64,000 bases of DNA from Allodiplogaster sudhausi (taxonomy: Eukaryota; Nematoda; Chromadorea; Rhabditida; Diplogasteridae). The position numbers and the translations under genes were made by a program. The stretch's first letter is position 1. The number at the start of each line of letters is the position of its first letter. Where the stretch lies: the NCBI GenBank assembly GCA_945643635.1, contig CALZFC010000087.1, positions 967,501-1,031,500 of the forward strand. Direction: 5' to 3'. The notes beneath the pieces were generated by a model, which ran no database searches, was not told the DNA's origin, and saw only the letters and a list, made by a program, of their open reading frames with translations. Of this stretch, positions 1-15,000 are shown piece by piece.

Positions 1-3000
1 GGGAAGGAAGAGAAAGAGAACCCTACTCGGTTATGATGAAGAAGGGGCTGAGGGGAAGAGGGAAGGAAGAGAAAGAGAACCCTACTCGGTTATGATGAAG
101 AAGGGGCTGAGAGGAACAGGGAAGGAAGAGAAAGAGAACCCTACTCGGTTATGATGAAGAAGGGGCTGAGAGGAACAGGGAAGGAAGAGAAAGAGAACCC
201 TACTCGGTTATGATGAAGAAGGGGCTGAGGGGAAGAGGGAAGGAAGAGAAAGAACCCTACTCGGTTATGATGAAGAAGGGGCTGAGAGGAAGAGGGAAGG
301 AAGAGAAAGAGAACCCTACTCGGTTATGATGAAGAAGGGGCTGAGAGGAACAGGGAAGGAAGAGAAAGAGAACCCTACTCGGTTATGATGAAGAAGGGGC
401 TGAGAGGAACAGGGAAGGAAGAGAAAGAGAACCCCACTCGGTTATGATGAAGAAGGGGCTGAGAGGAACAGGGAAGGAAGAGAAAGAGAACCCTACTCGG
501 TTATGATGAAGAAGGGGCTGAGAGGAACAGGGAAGGAAGAGAAAGAGAACCCTACTCGGTTATGATGAAGAAGGGCTGAGAGGAAGAGGGAAGGAAGAGA
601 AAGAGAACCCTACTCGGTTATGATGAAGAAGGGGCTGAGAGGAACAGGGAAGGAAGAGAAAGAAACCCTACTCGGTTATGATGAAGAAGGGGCTGAGAGG
701 AACAGGGAAGGAAGAGAAAGAGAACCCTACTCGGTTATGATGAAGAAGGGGCTGAGAGGAACAGGGAAGGAAGAGAAAGAGAACCTTACTCGGTTATGAT
801 GAAGAGGCTGAGAGGAACAGGGAAGGAAGAGAAAGATAACCCTACTCGGTTATGATGAAGAAGGGGCTGAGAGGAACAGGGAAGGAAGAGAAAGAGAACC
901 CTACTCGGTTATGATGAAGAAGGGGCTGAGGGGAAGAGGGAAGGAAGAGAAAGAGAACCCTACTCGGTTATGATGAAGAAGGGGCTGAGAGGAACAGGGA
1001 AGGAAGAGAAAGAGAACCCTACTCGGTTATGATGAAGAAGGGGCTGAGAGGAACAGGGAAGGAAGAGAAAGAGAACCCTACTCGGTTATGATGAAGAAGG
1101 GGCTGAGAGGAACAGGGAAGGAAGAGAAAGAGAACCCTACTCGGTTATGATGAAGAAGGGGCTGAGAGGAACAGGGAAGGAAGAGAAAGAGAACCCCACT
1201 CGGTTATGATGAAGAAGGGGCTGAGAGGAACAGGGAAGGAAGAGAAAGAGAACCCTACTCGGTTATGATGAAGAAGGGGCTGAGAGGAACAGGGAAGGAA
1301 GAGAAAGAGAACCCTACTCGGTTATGATGAAGAAGGGGCTGAGGGGAAGAGGGAAGGAAGGAAAGAGAACCCTACTCGGTTATGATGAAGAAGGGGCTGA
1401 GAGGAACAGGGAAGGAAGAGAAAGATAACCCTACTCGGTTATGATGAAGAAGGGACTGAGAGGAACAGGGAAGGAAGAGAAAGAGAACCCTACTCGGTTA
1501 TGATGAAGAAGGGGCTGAGAGGAACAGGGAAGGAAGAGAAAGAGAACCCTACTCGGTTATGATGAAGAGGCTGAGAGGAACAGGGAAGGAAGAGAAAGAT
1601 AACCCTACTCGGTTATGATGAAGAAGGGGCTGAGAGGAACAGGGAAGGAAGAGAAAGAGAACCCTACTCGGTTATGATGAAGAAGGGGCTGAGGGGAAGA
1701 GGGAAGGAAGAGAAAGAGAACCCTACTCGGTTATGATGAAGAAGGGGCTGAGAGGAACAGGGAAGGAAGAGAAAGAACCCTACTCGGTTATGATGAAGAA
1801 GGGGCTGAGAGGAACAGGGAAGGAAGAGAAAGAGAACCCTACTCGGTTATGATGAAGAAGGGGCTGAGAGGAACAGGGAATGAAGAGAAAGAGAACCTTA
1901 CTCGGTTATGATGAAGAGGCTGAGAGGAACAGGGAAGGAAGAGAAAGATAACCCTACTCGGTTATGATGAAGAAGGGCTGAGAGGAACAGGGAAGGAAGA
2001 GAAAGATAACCCTACTCGATTATGATGAAGAAGGGGCTGAGAGGAACAGGGAAGGAAGAGAAAGATAACCCTACTCGGTTATGATGAAGAAGGGGCTGAG
2101 AGGAAGACGGAAGGAAGAGAAAGAGAACCCTACTCGGTTATGATGAAGAAGGGGCTGAGAGGAACAGGGAAGGAAGAGAAAGAGAACCCTACTCGGTTAT
2201 GATGAAGAAGGGGCTGAGAGGAACAGGGAAGGAAGAGAAAGAGAACCCTACTCGGTTATGATGAAGAAGGGGCTGAGAGGAAGAGGGAAGGAAGAGAAAG
2301 AGAACCCTACTCGGTTATGATGAAGAAGGGGCTGAGGGGAAGAGGGAAGGAAGAGAAAGAGAACCCTACTCGGTTATGATGAAGAAGGGGCTGAGAGGAA
2401 CAGGGAAGGAAGAGAAAGAGAACCCTACTCGGTTATGATGAAGAAGGCTGAGAGGAACAGGGAAGGAAGAGAAAGATAACCCTACTCGGTTATGATGAAG
2501 AAGGGCTGAGAGGAACAGGGAAGGAAGAGAAAGATAACCCTACTCGATTATGATGAAGAAGGGGCTGAGAGGAACAGGGAAGGAAGAGAAAGATAACCCT
2601 ACTCGGTTATGATGAAGAAGGGGCTGAGAGGAAGAGGGAAGGAAGAGAAAGAGAACCCACTCGGTTATGATGAAGAAGGGGCTGAGAGGAACAGGGAAGG
2701 AAGAGAAAGAGAACCCTACTCGGTTATGATGAAGAAGGGGCTGAGAGGAACAGGGAAGGAAGAGAAAGAGAACCCTACTCGGTTATGATGAAGAAGGGGC
2801 TGAGAGGAACAGGGAAGGAAGAGAAAGAGAACCCTACTCGGTTATGATGAAGAAGGGGCTGAGAGGAAGAGGGAAGGAAGAGAAAGAGAACCCTACTCGG
2901 TTATGATGAAGAAGGGGCTGAGGGGAAGAGGGAAGGAAGGGAAAGAGAACCCTACTCGGTTATGATGAAGAAGGGGCTGAGAGGAACAGGGAAGGAAGAG

Positions 3001-6000
3001 AAAGAGAACCCTACTCGGATATGATGAAGAAGGGGCTGAGGGGAAGAGGGAAGGAAGAGAAAGAACCCTACTCGGTTATGATGAAGAAGGGGCTGAGAGG
3101 AAGAGGGAAGGAAGAGAAAGAGAACCCTACTCGGTTATGATGAAGAAGGGGCTGAGAGGAACAGGGAAGGAAGAGAAAGAGAACCCTACTCGGTTATGAT
3201 GAAGAAGGGGCTGAGAGGAACAGGGAAGGAAGAGAAAGAGAACCCTACTCGGTTATGATGAAGAAGGGGCTGAGAGGAACAGGGAAGGAAGAGAAAGAGA
3301 ACCCTACTCGGTTATGATGAAGAAGGGGCTGAGAGTAACAGGGAAGGAAGAGAAAGAGAACCCTATTCGGTTATGATGAAGAAGGGGCTGAGAGGAACAG
3401 GGAATGAAGAGAAAGAGAACCTTACTCGGTTATGATGAAGGGGCTGAGAGGAACAGGGAAGGAAGAGAAAGATAACCCTACTCGGTTATGATGAAGAAGG
3501 GGCTGAGAGGAACAGGGAAGGAAGAGAAAGATAACCCTACTCGATTATGATGAAGAAGGGGCTGAGAGGAACAGGGAAGGAAGAGAAAGATAACCCTACT
3601 CGGTTATGATGAAGAAGGGACTGAGAGGAACAGGGAAGGAAGAGAAAGAGAACCCTACTCGGTTATGATGAAGAAGGGGCTGAGAGGAACAGGGAATGAA
3701 GAGAAAGAGAACCTTACTCGGTTATGATGAAGGGGCTGAGAGGAACAGGGAAGGAAGAGAAAGAGAACCCTATTCGGTTATGATGAAGAAGGGGCTGAGA
3801 GGAACAGGGAAGGAAGAGAAAGAGAACCCTATTCGGTTATGATGAAGAAGGGGCTGAGAGGAACAGGGAATGAAGAGAAAGAGAACCTTACTCGGTTATG
3901 ATGAAGGGGCTGAGAGGAACAGGGAAGGAAGAGAAAGAGAACCCTACTCGGTTATGATGAAGAAGGGGCTGAGAGTAACAGGGAAGGAAGAGAAAGAGAA
4001 CCCTATTCGGTTATGATGAAGAAGGGGCTGAGAGGAACAGGGAATGAAGAGAAAGATAACCCTACTCGATTATGATGAAGAAGGGGCTGAGAGGAACAGG
4101 GAAGGAAGAGAAAGATAACCCTACTCGGTTATGATGAAGAAGGGGCTGAGAGGAAGAGGGAAGGAAGAGAAAGAGAACCCTACTCGGTTATGATGAAGAA
4201 GGGGCTGAGAGGAACAGGGAAGGAAGAGAAAGAGAACCCTACTCGGTTATGATGAAGAAGGGGCTGAGAGGAACAGGGAAGGAAGAGAAAGAGAACCCTA
4301 CTCGGTTATGATGAAGAAGGGGCTGAGAGGAACAGGGAAGGAAGAGAAAGAGAACCCTACTCGGTTATGATGAAGAAGGGGCTGAGAGGAAGAGGGAAGG
4401 AAGAGAAAGAGAACCCTACTCGGTTATGATGAAGAAGGGGCTGAGGGGAAGAGGGAAGGAAGAGAAAGAGAACCCTACTCGGTTATGATGAAGAAGGGGC
4501 TGAGAGGAACAGGGAAGGAAGAGAAAGAGAACCCTACTCGGATATGATGAAGAAGGGGCTGAGGGGAAGAGGGAAGGAAGAGAAAGAACCCTACTCGGTT
4601 ATGATGAAGAGGCTGAGAGGAACAGGGAAGGAAGAGAAAGATAACCCTACTCGGTTATGATGAAGAAGGGCTGAGAGGAACAGGGAAGGAAGAGAAAGAT
4701 AACCCTACTCGATTATGATGAAGAAGGGGCTGAGAGGAACAGGGAAGGAAGAGAAAGATAACCCTACTCGGTTATGATGAAGAAGGGGCTGAGAGGAAGA
4801 GGGAAGGAAGAGAAAGAGAACCCTACTCGGTTATGATGAAGAAGGGGCTGAGAGGAACAGGGAAGGAAGAGAAAGAGAACCCTACTCGGTTATGATGAAG
4901 AAGGGGCTGAGAGGAACAGGGAAGGAAGAGAAAGAGAACCCTACTCGGTTATGATGAAGAAGGGGCTGAGAGGAACAGGGAAGGAAGAGAAAGAGAACCC
5001 TACTCGGTTATGATGAAGAAGGGGCTGAGAGGAAGAGGGAAGGAAGAGAAAGAGAACCCTACTCGGTTATGATGAAGAAGGGGCTGAGGGGAAGAGGGAA
5101 GGAAGGAAAGAGAACCCTACTCGGTTATGATGAAGAAGGGGCTGAGAGGAACAGGGAAGGAAGAGAAAGAGAACCCTACTCGGATATGATGAAGAAGGGG
5201 CTGAGGGGAAGAGGGAAGGAAGAGAAAGAACCCTACTCGGTTATGATGAAGAAGGGGCTGAGAGGAAGAGGGAAGGAAGAGAAAGAGAACCCCACTCGGT
5301 TATGATGAAGAAGGGGCTGAGAGGAACAGGGAAGGAAGAGAAAGAGAACCCTACTCGGTTATGATGAAGAAGGGGCTGAGAGGAACAGGGAAGGAAGAGA
5401 AAGAGAACCCTACTCGGTTATGATGAAGAAGGGGCTGAGAGGAACAGGGAAGGAAGAGAAAGAGAACCCTACTCGGTTATGATGAAGAAGGGGCTGAGAG
5501 TAACAGGGAAGGAAGAGAAAGAGAACCCTATTCGGTTATGATGAAGAAGGGGCTGAGAGGAACAGGGAATGAAGAGAAAGAGAACCTTACTCGGTTATGA
5601 TGAAGGGGCTGAGAGGAACAGGGAAGGAAGAGAAAGATAACCCTACTCGGTTATGATGAAGAAGGGGCTGAGAGGAACAGGGAAGGAAGAGAAAGATAAC
5701 CCTACTCGATTATGATGAAGAAGGGGCTGAGAGGAACAGGGAAGGAAGAGAAAGATAACCCTACTCGGTTATGATGAAGAAGGGACTGAGAGGAACAGGG
5801 AAGGAAGAGAAAGAGAACCCTACTCGGTTATGATGAAGAAGGGGCTGAGAGGAACAGGGAATGAAGAGAAAGAGAACCTTACTCGGTTATGATGAAGGGG
5901 CTGAGAGGAACAGGGAAGGAAGAGAAAGAGAACCCTACTCGGTTATGATGAAGAAGGGGCTGAGAGGAACAGGGAAGGAAGAGAAAGAGAACCCTACTCG

Positions 6001-9000
6001 GTTATGATGAAGAAGGGGCTGAGAGGAACAGGGAATGAAGAGAAAGAGAACCTTACTCAGTTATGATGAAGGGGCTGAGAGGAACAGGGAAGGAAGAGAA
6101 AGAGAACCCTACTCGGTTATGATGAAGAAGGGCTGAGAGTAACAGGGAAGGAAGAGAAAGAGAACCCTATTCGGTTATGATGAAGAAGGGGCTGAGAGGA
6201 ACAGGGAATGAAGAGAAAGATAACCCTACTCGATTATGATGAAGAAGGGGCTGAGAGGAACAGGGAAGGAAGAGAAAGATAACCCTACTCGGTTATGATG
6301 AAGAAGGGGCTGAGAGGAAGAGGGAAGGAAGAGAAAGAGAACCCCACTCGGTTATGATGAAGAAGGGGCTGAGAGGAACAGGGAAGGAAGAGAAAGAGAA
6401 CCCTACTCGGTTATGATGAAGAAGGGGCTGAGAGGAACAGGGAAGGAAGAGAAAGAGAACCCTACTCGGTTATGATGAAGAAGGGGCTGAGAGGAACAGG
6501 GAAGGAAGAGAAAGAGAACCCTACTCGGTTATGATGAAGAAGGGGCTGAGAGGAAGAGGGAAGGAAGAGAAAGAGAACCCTACTCGGTTATGATGAAGAA
6601 GGGGCTGAGGGGAAGAGGGAAGGAAGGGAAAGAGAACCCTACTCGGTTATGATGAAGAAGGGGCTGAGAGGAACAGGGAAGGAAGAGAAAGAGAACCCTA
6701 CTCGGATATGATGAAGAAGGGGCTGAGGGGAAGAGGGAAGGAAGAGAAAGAACTCTACTCGGTTATGATGAAGAAGGGGCTGAGAGGAAGAGGGAAGGAA
6801 GAGAAAGAGAACCCCACTCGGTTATGATGAAGAAGGGGCTGAGAGGAACAGGGAAGGAAGAGAAAGAGAACCCTACTCGGTTATGATGAAGAAGGGGCTG
6901 AGAGGAACAGGGAAGGAAGAGAAAGAGAACCCTACTCGGTTATGATGAAGAAGGGGCTGAGAGGAACAGGGAAGGAAGAGAAAGAGAACCCTACTCGGTT
7001 ATGATGAAGAAGGGGCTGAGAGTAACAGGGAAGGAAGAGAAAGAGAACCCTATTCGGTTATGATGAAGAAGGGGCTGAGAGGAACAGGGAATGAAGAGAA
7101 AGAGAACCTTACTCGGTTATGATGAAGGGGCTGAGAGGAACAGGGAAGGAAGAGAAAGATAACCCTACTCGGTTATGATGAAGAAGGGGCTGAGAGGAAC
7201 AGGGAAGGAAGAGAAAGATAACCCTACTCGATTATGATGAAGAAGGGGCTGAGAGGAACAGGGAAGGAAGAGAAAGATAACCCTACTCGGTTATGATGAA
7301 GAAGGGACTGAGAGGAACAGGGAAGGAAGAGAAAGAGAACCCTACTCGGTTATGATGAAGAAGGGGCTGAGAGGAACAGGGAATGAAGAGAAAGAGAACC
7401 TTACTCGGTTATGATGAAGGGGCTGAGAGGAACAGGGAAGGAAGAGAAAGAGAACCCTATTCGGTTATGATGAAGAAGGGGCTGAGAGTAACAGGGAAGG
7501 AAGAGAAAGAGAACCCTATTCGGTTATGATGAAGAAGGGGCTGAGAGGAACAGGGAATGAAGAGAAAGAGAACCTTACTCAGTTATGATGAAGGGGCTGA
7601 GAGGAACAGGGAAGGAAGAGAAAGAGAACCCTACTCGGTTATGATGAAGAAGGGGCTGAGAGTAACAGGGAAGGAAGAGAAAGAGAACCCTATTCGGTTA
7701 TGATGAAGAAGGGGCTGAGAGGAACAGGGAATGAAGAGAAAGAGAACCTTACTCGGTTATGATGAAGGGGCTGAGAGGAACAGGGAAGGAAGAGAAAGAT
7801 AACCCTACTCGGTTATGATGAAGAAGGGGCTGAGAGGAACAGGGAAGGAAGAGAAAGATAACCCTACTCGATTATGATGAAGAAGGGGCTGAGAGGAACA
7901 GGGAAGGAAGAGAAAGATAACCCTACTCGGTTATGATGAAGAAGGGGCTGAGAGGAAGAGGGAAGGAAGAGAAAGAGAACCCTACTCGGTTATGATGAAG
8001 AAGGGGCTGAGGGGAAGAGGGAAGGAAGGGAAAGAGAACCCTACTCGGTTATGATGAAGAAGGGGCTGAGAGGAACAGGGAAGGAAGAGAAAGAGAACCC
8101 TACTCGGATATGATGAAGAAGGGGCTGAGGGGAAGAGGGAAGGAAGAGAAAGAACCCTACTCGGTTATGATGAAGAAGGGGCTGAGAGGAAGAGGGAAGG
8201 AAGAGAAAGAGAACCCTACTCGGTTATGATGAAGAAGGGGCTGAGAGGAACAGGGAAGGAAGAGAAAGAGAACCCTACTCGGTTATGATGAAGAAGGGGC
8301 TGAGAGGAACAGGGAAGGAAGAGAAAGAGAACCCTACTCGGTTATGATGAAGAAGGGGCTGAGAGTAACAGGGAAGGAAGAGAAAGAGAACCCTATTCGG
8401 TTATGATGAAGAAGGGGCTGAGAGGAACAGGGAATGAAGAGAAAGAGAACCTTACTCGGTTATGATGAAGGGGCTGAGAGGAACAGGGAAGGAAGAGAAA
8501 GATAACCCTACTCGGTTATGATGAAGAAGGGGCTGAGAGGAACAGGGAAGGAAGAGAAAGATAACCCTACTCGATTATGATGAAGAAGGGGCTGAGAGGA
8601 ACAGGGAAGGAAGAGAAAGATAACCCTACTCGGTTATGATGAAGAAGGGACTGAGAGGAACAGGGAAGGAAGAGAAAGAGAACCCTACTCGGTTATGATG
8701 AAGAAGGGGCTGAGAGGAACAGGGAATGAAGAGAAAGAGAACCTTACTCGGTTATGATGAAGGGGCTGAGAGGAACAGGGAAGGAAGAGAAAGAGAACCC
8801 TATTCGGTTATGATGAAGAAGGGGCTGAGAGTAACAGGGAAGGAAGAGAAAGAGAACCCTATTCGGTTATGATGAAGAAGGGGCTGAGAGGAACAGGGAA
8901 TGAAGAGAAAGAGAACCTTACTCAGTTATGATGAAGGGGCTGAGAGGAACAGGGAAGGAAGAGAAAGAGAACCCTACTCGGTTATGATGAAGAAGGGGCT

Positions 9001-12000
9001 GAGAGGAACAGGGAAGGAAGAGAAAGATAACCCTACTCGATTATGATGAAGAAGGGGCTGAGAGTAACAGGGAAGGAAGAGAAAGAGAACCCTATTCGGT
9101 TATGATGAAGAAGGGGCTGAGAGGAACAGGGAAGGAAGAGAAAGATAACCCTACTCGATTATGATGAAGAAGGGGCTGAGAGGAACAGGGAAGGAAGAGA
9201 AAGATAACCCTACTCGGTTATGATGAAGAAGGGACTGAGAGGAACAGGGAAGGAAGAGAAAGAGAACCCTACTCGGTTATGATGAAGAAGGGGCTGAGAG
9301 GAACAGGGAATGAAGAGAAAGAGAACCTTACTCGGTTATGATGAAGAGGCTGAGAGGAACAGGGAAGGAAGAGAAAGATAACCCTACTCGATTATGATGA
9401 AGAAGGGGCTGAGAGGAACAGGGAAGGAAGAGAAAGATAACACCTACTCGGTTATGATGAAGAAGGGACTGAGAGGAACAGGGAAGGAAGAGAAAGAGAA
9501 CCCTACTCGGTTATGATGAAGAAGGGGCTGAGAGGAACAGGGAATGAAGAGAAAGAGAACCTTACTCGGTTATGATGAAGGGGCTGAGAGGAACAGGGAA
9601 GGAAGAGAAAGAGAACCCTATTCGGTTATGATGAAGAAGGGGCTGAGAGTAACAGGGAAGGAAGAGAAAGAGAACCCTATTCGGTTATGATGAAGAAGGG
9701 GCTGAGAGGAACAGGGAATGAAGAGAAAGAGAACCTTACTCAGTTATGATGAAGGGGCTGAGAGGAACAGGGAAGGAAGAGAAAGAGAACCCTACTCGGT
9801 TATGATGAAGAAGGGGCTGAGAGTAACAGGGAAGGAAGAGAAAGAGAACCCTATTCGGTTATGATGAAGAAGGGGCTGAGAGGAACAGGGAATGAAGAGA
9901 AAGAGAACCTTACTCGGTTATGATGAAGGGGCTGAGAGGAACAGGGAAGGAAGAGAAAGATAACCCTACTCGGTTATGATGAAGAAGGGGCTGAGAGGAA
10001 CAGGGAAGGAAGAGAAAGATAACCCTACTCGATTATGATGAAGAAGGGGCTGAGAGGAACAGGGAAGGAAGAGAAAGATAACCCTACTCGGTTATGATGA
10101 AGAAGGGACTGAGAGGAACAGGGAAGGAAGAGAAAGAGAACCCTACTCGGTTATGATGAAGAAGGGGCTGAGAGGAACAGGGAATGAAGAGAAAGAGAAC
10201 CTTACTCGGTTATGATGAAGAGGCTGAGAGGAACAGGGAAGGAAGAGAAAGATAACCCTACTCGGTTATGATGAAGAAGGGCTGAGAGGAACAGGGAAGG
10301 AAGAGAAAGATAACCCTACTCGGTTATGATGAAGAAGGGACTGAGAGGAACAGGGAAGGAAGAGAAAGAGAACCCTACTCGGTTATGATGAAGAAGGGGC
10401 TGAGAGGAACAGGGAATGAAGAGAAAGAGAACCTTACTCGGTTATGATGAAGGGGCTGAGAGGAACAGGGAAGGAAGAGAAAGAGAACCCTATTCGGTTA
10501 TGATGAAGAAGGGGCTGAGAGTAACAGGGAAGGAAGAGAAAGAGAACCCTATTCGGTTATGATGAAGAAGGGGCTGAGAGGAACAGGGAATGAAGAGAAA
10601 GAGAACCTTACTCGGTTATGATGAAGGGGCTGAGAGGAACAGGGAAGGAAGAGAAAGATAACCCTACTCGGTTATGATGAAGAAGGGGCTGAGAGGAACA
10701 GGGAAGGAAGAGAAAGATAACCCTACTCGATTATGATGAAGAAGGGGCTGAGAGGAACAGGGAAGGAAGAGAAAGATAACCCTACTCGGTTATGATGAAG
10801 AAGGGACTGAGAGGAACAGGGAAGGAAGAGAAAGAGAACCCTACTCGGTTATGATGAAGAAGGGGCTGAGAGGAACAGGGAAGGAAGAGAAAGATAACCC
10901 TACTCGGTTATGATGAAGAAGGGACTGAGAGGAACAGGGAAGGAAGAGAAAGAGAACCCTACTCGGTTATGATGAAGAAGGGGCTGAGAGGAACAGGGAA
11001 TGAAGAGAAAGAGAACCTTACTCGGTTATGATGAAGGGGCTGAGAGGAACAGGGAAGGAAGAGAAAGAGAACCCTATTCGGTTATGATGAAGAAGGGGCT
11101 GAGAGTAACAGGGAAGGAAGAGAAAGAGAACCCTATTCGGTTATGATGAAGAAGGGGCTGAGAGGAACAGGGAATGAAGAGAAAGAGAACCTTACTCGGT
11201 TATGATGAAGGGGCTGAGAGGAACAGGGAAGGAAGAGAAAGATAACCCTACTCGGTTATGATGAAGAAGGGACTGAGAGGAACAGGGAAGGAAGAGAAAG
11301 AGAACCCTACTCGGTTATGATGAAGAAGGGGCTGAGAGGAACAGGGAATGAAGAGAAAGAGAACCTTACTCGGTTATGATGAAGAGGCTGAGAGGAACAG
11401 GGAAGGAAGAGAAAGATAACCCTACTCGGTTATGATGAAGAAGGGCTGAGAGGAACAAGGAAGGAAGAGAAAGATAACCCTACTCGATTATGATGAAGAA
11501 GGGGCTGAGAGGAACAGGGAAGGAAGAGAAAGATAACCCTACTCGGTTATGATGAAGAAGGGACTGAGAGGAACAGGGAAGGAAGAGAAAGAGAACCCTA
11601 CTCGGTTATGATGAAGAAGGGGCTGAGAGGAACAGGGAATGAAGAGAAAGAGAACCTTACTCGGTTATGATGAAGGGGCTGAGAGGAACAGGGAAGGAAG
11701 AGAAAGAGAACCCTATTCGGTTATGATGAAGAAGGGGCTGAGAGTAACAGGGAAGGAAGAGAAAGAGAACCCTATTCGGTTATGATGAAGAAGGGGCTGA
11801 GAGGAACAGGGAATGAAGAGCAAGAGAACCTTACTCGGTTATGATGAAGGGGCTGAGAGGAACAGGGAAGGAAGAGAAAGATAACCCTACTCGATTATGA
11901 TGAAGAAGGGGCTGAGAGGAACAGGGAAGGAAGAGAAAGATAACCCTACTCGGTTATGATGAAGAAGGGACTGAGAGGAACAGGGAAGGAAGAGAAAGAG

Positions 12001-15000
12001 AACCCTACTCGGTTATGATGAAGAAGGGGCTGAGAGGAACAGGGAAGGAAGAGAAAGATAACCCTACTCGGTTATGATGAAGAAGGGACTGAGAGGAACA
12101 GGGAAGGAAGAGAAAGAGAACCCTACTCGGTTATGATGAAGAAGGGGCTGAGAGGAACAGGGAATGAAGAGAAAGAGAACCTTACTCGGTTATGATGAAG
12201 GGGCTGAGAGGAACAGGGAAGGAAGAGAAAGAGAACCCTATTCGGTTATGATGAAGAAGGGGCTGAGAGTAACAGGGAAGGAAGAGAAAGAGAACCCTAT
12301 TCGGTTATGATGAAGAAGGGGCTGAGAGAAACAGGGAATGAAGAGAAAGAGAACCTTACTCGGTTATGATGAAGGGGCTGAGAGGAACAGGGAAGGAAGA
12401 GAAAGATAACCCTACTCGGTTATGATGAAGAAGGGGCTGAGAGGAACAGGGAAGGAAGAGAAAGATAACCCTACTCGATTATGATGAAGAAGGGGCTGAG
12501 AGGAACAGGGAAGGAAGAGAAAGATAACCCTACTCGGTTATGATGAAGAAGGGACTGAGAGGAACAGGGAAGGAAGAGAAAGAGAACCCTACTCGGTTAT
12601 GATGAAGAAGGGGCTGAGAGGAACAGGGAAGGAAGAGAAAGATAACCCTACTCGGTTATGATGAAGAAGGGACTGAGAGGAACAGGGAAGGAAGAGAAAG
12701 AGAACCCTACTCGGTTATGATGAAGAAGGGGCTGAGAGGAACAGGGAATGAAGAGAAAGAGAACCTTACTCGGTTATGATGAAGGGGCTGAGAGGAACAG
12801 GGAAGGAAGAGAAAGAGAACCCTATTCGGTTATGATGAAGAAGGGGCTGAGAGTAACAGGGAAGGAAGAGAAAGAGAACCCTATTCGGTTATGATGAAGA
12901 AGGGGCTGAGAGGAACAGGGAATGAAGAGAAAGAGAACCTTACTCGGTTATGATGAAGGGGCTGAGAGGAACTCGAAGGAAGAGAAAGATAACCCTACTC
13001 GGTTATGATGAAGAAGGGGCTGAGAGGAACAGGGAAGGAAGAGAAAGATAACCCTACTCGATTATGATGAAGAAGGGGCTGAGAGGAACAGGGAAGGAAG
13101 AGAAAGATAACCCTACTCGGTTATGATGAAGAAGGGACTGAGAGGAACAGGGAAGGAAGAGAAAGAGAACCCTACTCGGTTATGATGAAGAAGGGGCTGA
13201 GAGGAACAGGGAATGAAGAGAAAGAGAACCTTACTCGGTAATGATGAAGAGGCTGAGAGGAACAGGGAAGGAAGAGAAAGATAACCCTACTCGGTTATGA
13301 TGAAGAAGGGCTGAGAGGAACAAGGAAGGAAGAGAAAGATAACCCTACTCGATTATGATGAAGAAGGGGCTGAGAGGAACAGGGAAGGAAGAGAAAGATA
13401 ACCCTACTCGATTATGATGAAGAAGGGGCTGAGAGGAACAGGGAAGGAAGAGAAAGATAACCCTACTCGGTTATGATGAAGAAGGGACTGAGAGGAACAG
13501 GGAAGGAAGAGAAAGAGAACCCTACTCGGTTATGATGAAGAAGGGGCTGAGAGGAACAGGGAAGGAAGAGAAAGATAACCCTACTCGGTTATGATGAAGA
13601 AGGGACTGAGAGGAACAGGGAAGGAAGAGAAAGAGAACCCTACTCGGTTATGATGAAGAAGGGGCTGAGAGGAACAGGGAAGGAAGAGAAAGATAACCCT
13701 ACTCGGTTATGATGAAGAAGGGACTGAGAGGAACAGGGAAGGAAGAGAAAGAGAACCCTACTCGGTTATGATGAAGAAGGGGCTGAGAGGAACAGGGAAG
13801 GAAGAGAAAGATAACCCTACTCGGTTATGATGAAGAAGGGACTGAGAGGAACAGGGAAGGAAGAGAAAGAGAACCCTACTCGGTTATGATGAAGAAGGGG
13901 CTGAGAGGAACAGGGAATGAAGAGAAAGAGAACCTTACTCGGTTATGATGAAGGGGCTGAGAGGAACAGGGAAGGAAGAGAAAGAGAACCCTATTCGGTT
14001 ATGATGAAGAAGGGACTGAGAGGAACAGGGAAGGAAGAGAAAGAGAACCCTACTCGGTTATGATGAAGAAGGGGCTGAGAGGAACAGGGAATGAAGAGAA
14101 AGAGAACCTTACTCGGTTATGATGAAGGGGCTGAGAGGAACAGGGAAAGAAGAGAAAGAGAACCCTATTCGGTTATGATGAAGAAGGGGCTGAGAGTAAC
14201 AGGGAAGGAAGAGAAAGAGAACCCTATTCGGTTATGATGAAGAAGGGGCTGAGAGGAACAGGGAATGAAGAGAAAGAGAACCTTACTCGGTTATGATGAA
14301 GGGGCTGAGAGGAACAGGGAAGGAAGAGAAAGATAACCCTACTCGGTTATGATGAAGAAGGGGCTGAGAGGAACAGGGAAGGAAGAGAAAGATAACCCTA
14401 CTCGATTATGATGAAGAAGGGGCTGAGAGGAACAGGGAAGGAAGAGAAAGATAACCCTACTCGGTTATGATGAAGAAGGGACTGAGAGGAACAGGGAAGG
14501 AAGAGAAAGAGAACCCTACTCGGTTATGATGAAGAAGGGGCTGAGAGGAACAGGGAATGAAGAGAAAGAGAACCTTACTCGGTTATGATGAAGAGGCTGA
14601 GAGGAACAGGGAAGGAAGAGAAAGATAACCCTACTCGGTTATGATGAAGAAGGGCTGAGAGGAACAAGGAAGGAAGAGAAAGATAACCCTACTCGATTAT
14701 GATGAAGAAGGGGCTGAGAGGAACAGGGAAGGAAGAGAAAGATAACCCTACTCGGTTATGATGAAGAAGGGACTGAGAGGAACAGGGAAGGAAGAGAAAG
14801 AGAACCCTACTCGGTTATGATGAAGAAGGGGCTGAGAGGAACAGGGAATGAAGAGAAAGATAACCCTACTCGGTTATGATGAAGAAGGGACTGAGAGGAA
14901 CAGGGAAGGAAGAGAAAGAGAACCCTACTCGGTTATGATGAAGAAGGGGCTGAGAGGAACAGGGAATGAAGAGAAAGAGAACCTTACTCGGTAATGATGA

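Noticed and set aside
5069..5305. 78-codon open frame inside the satellite
   Set aside because: It is a translation of the 59-bp repeat with no homology and is broken by repeat length variants.
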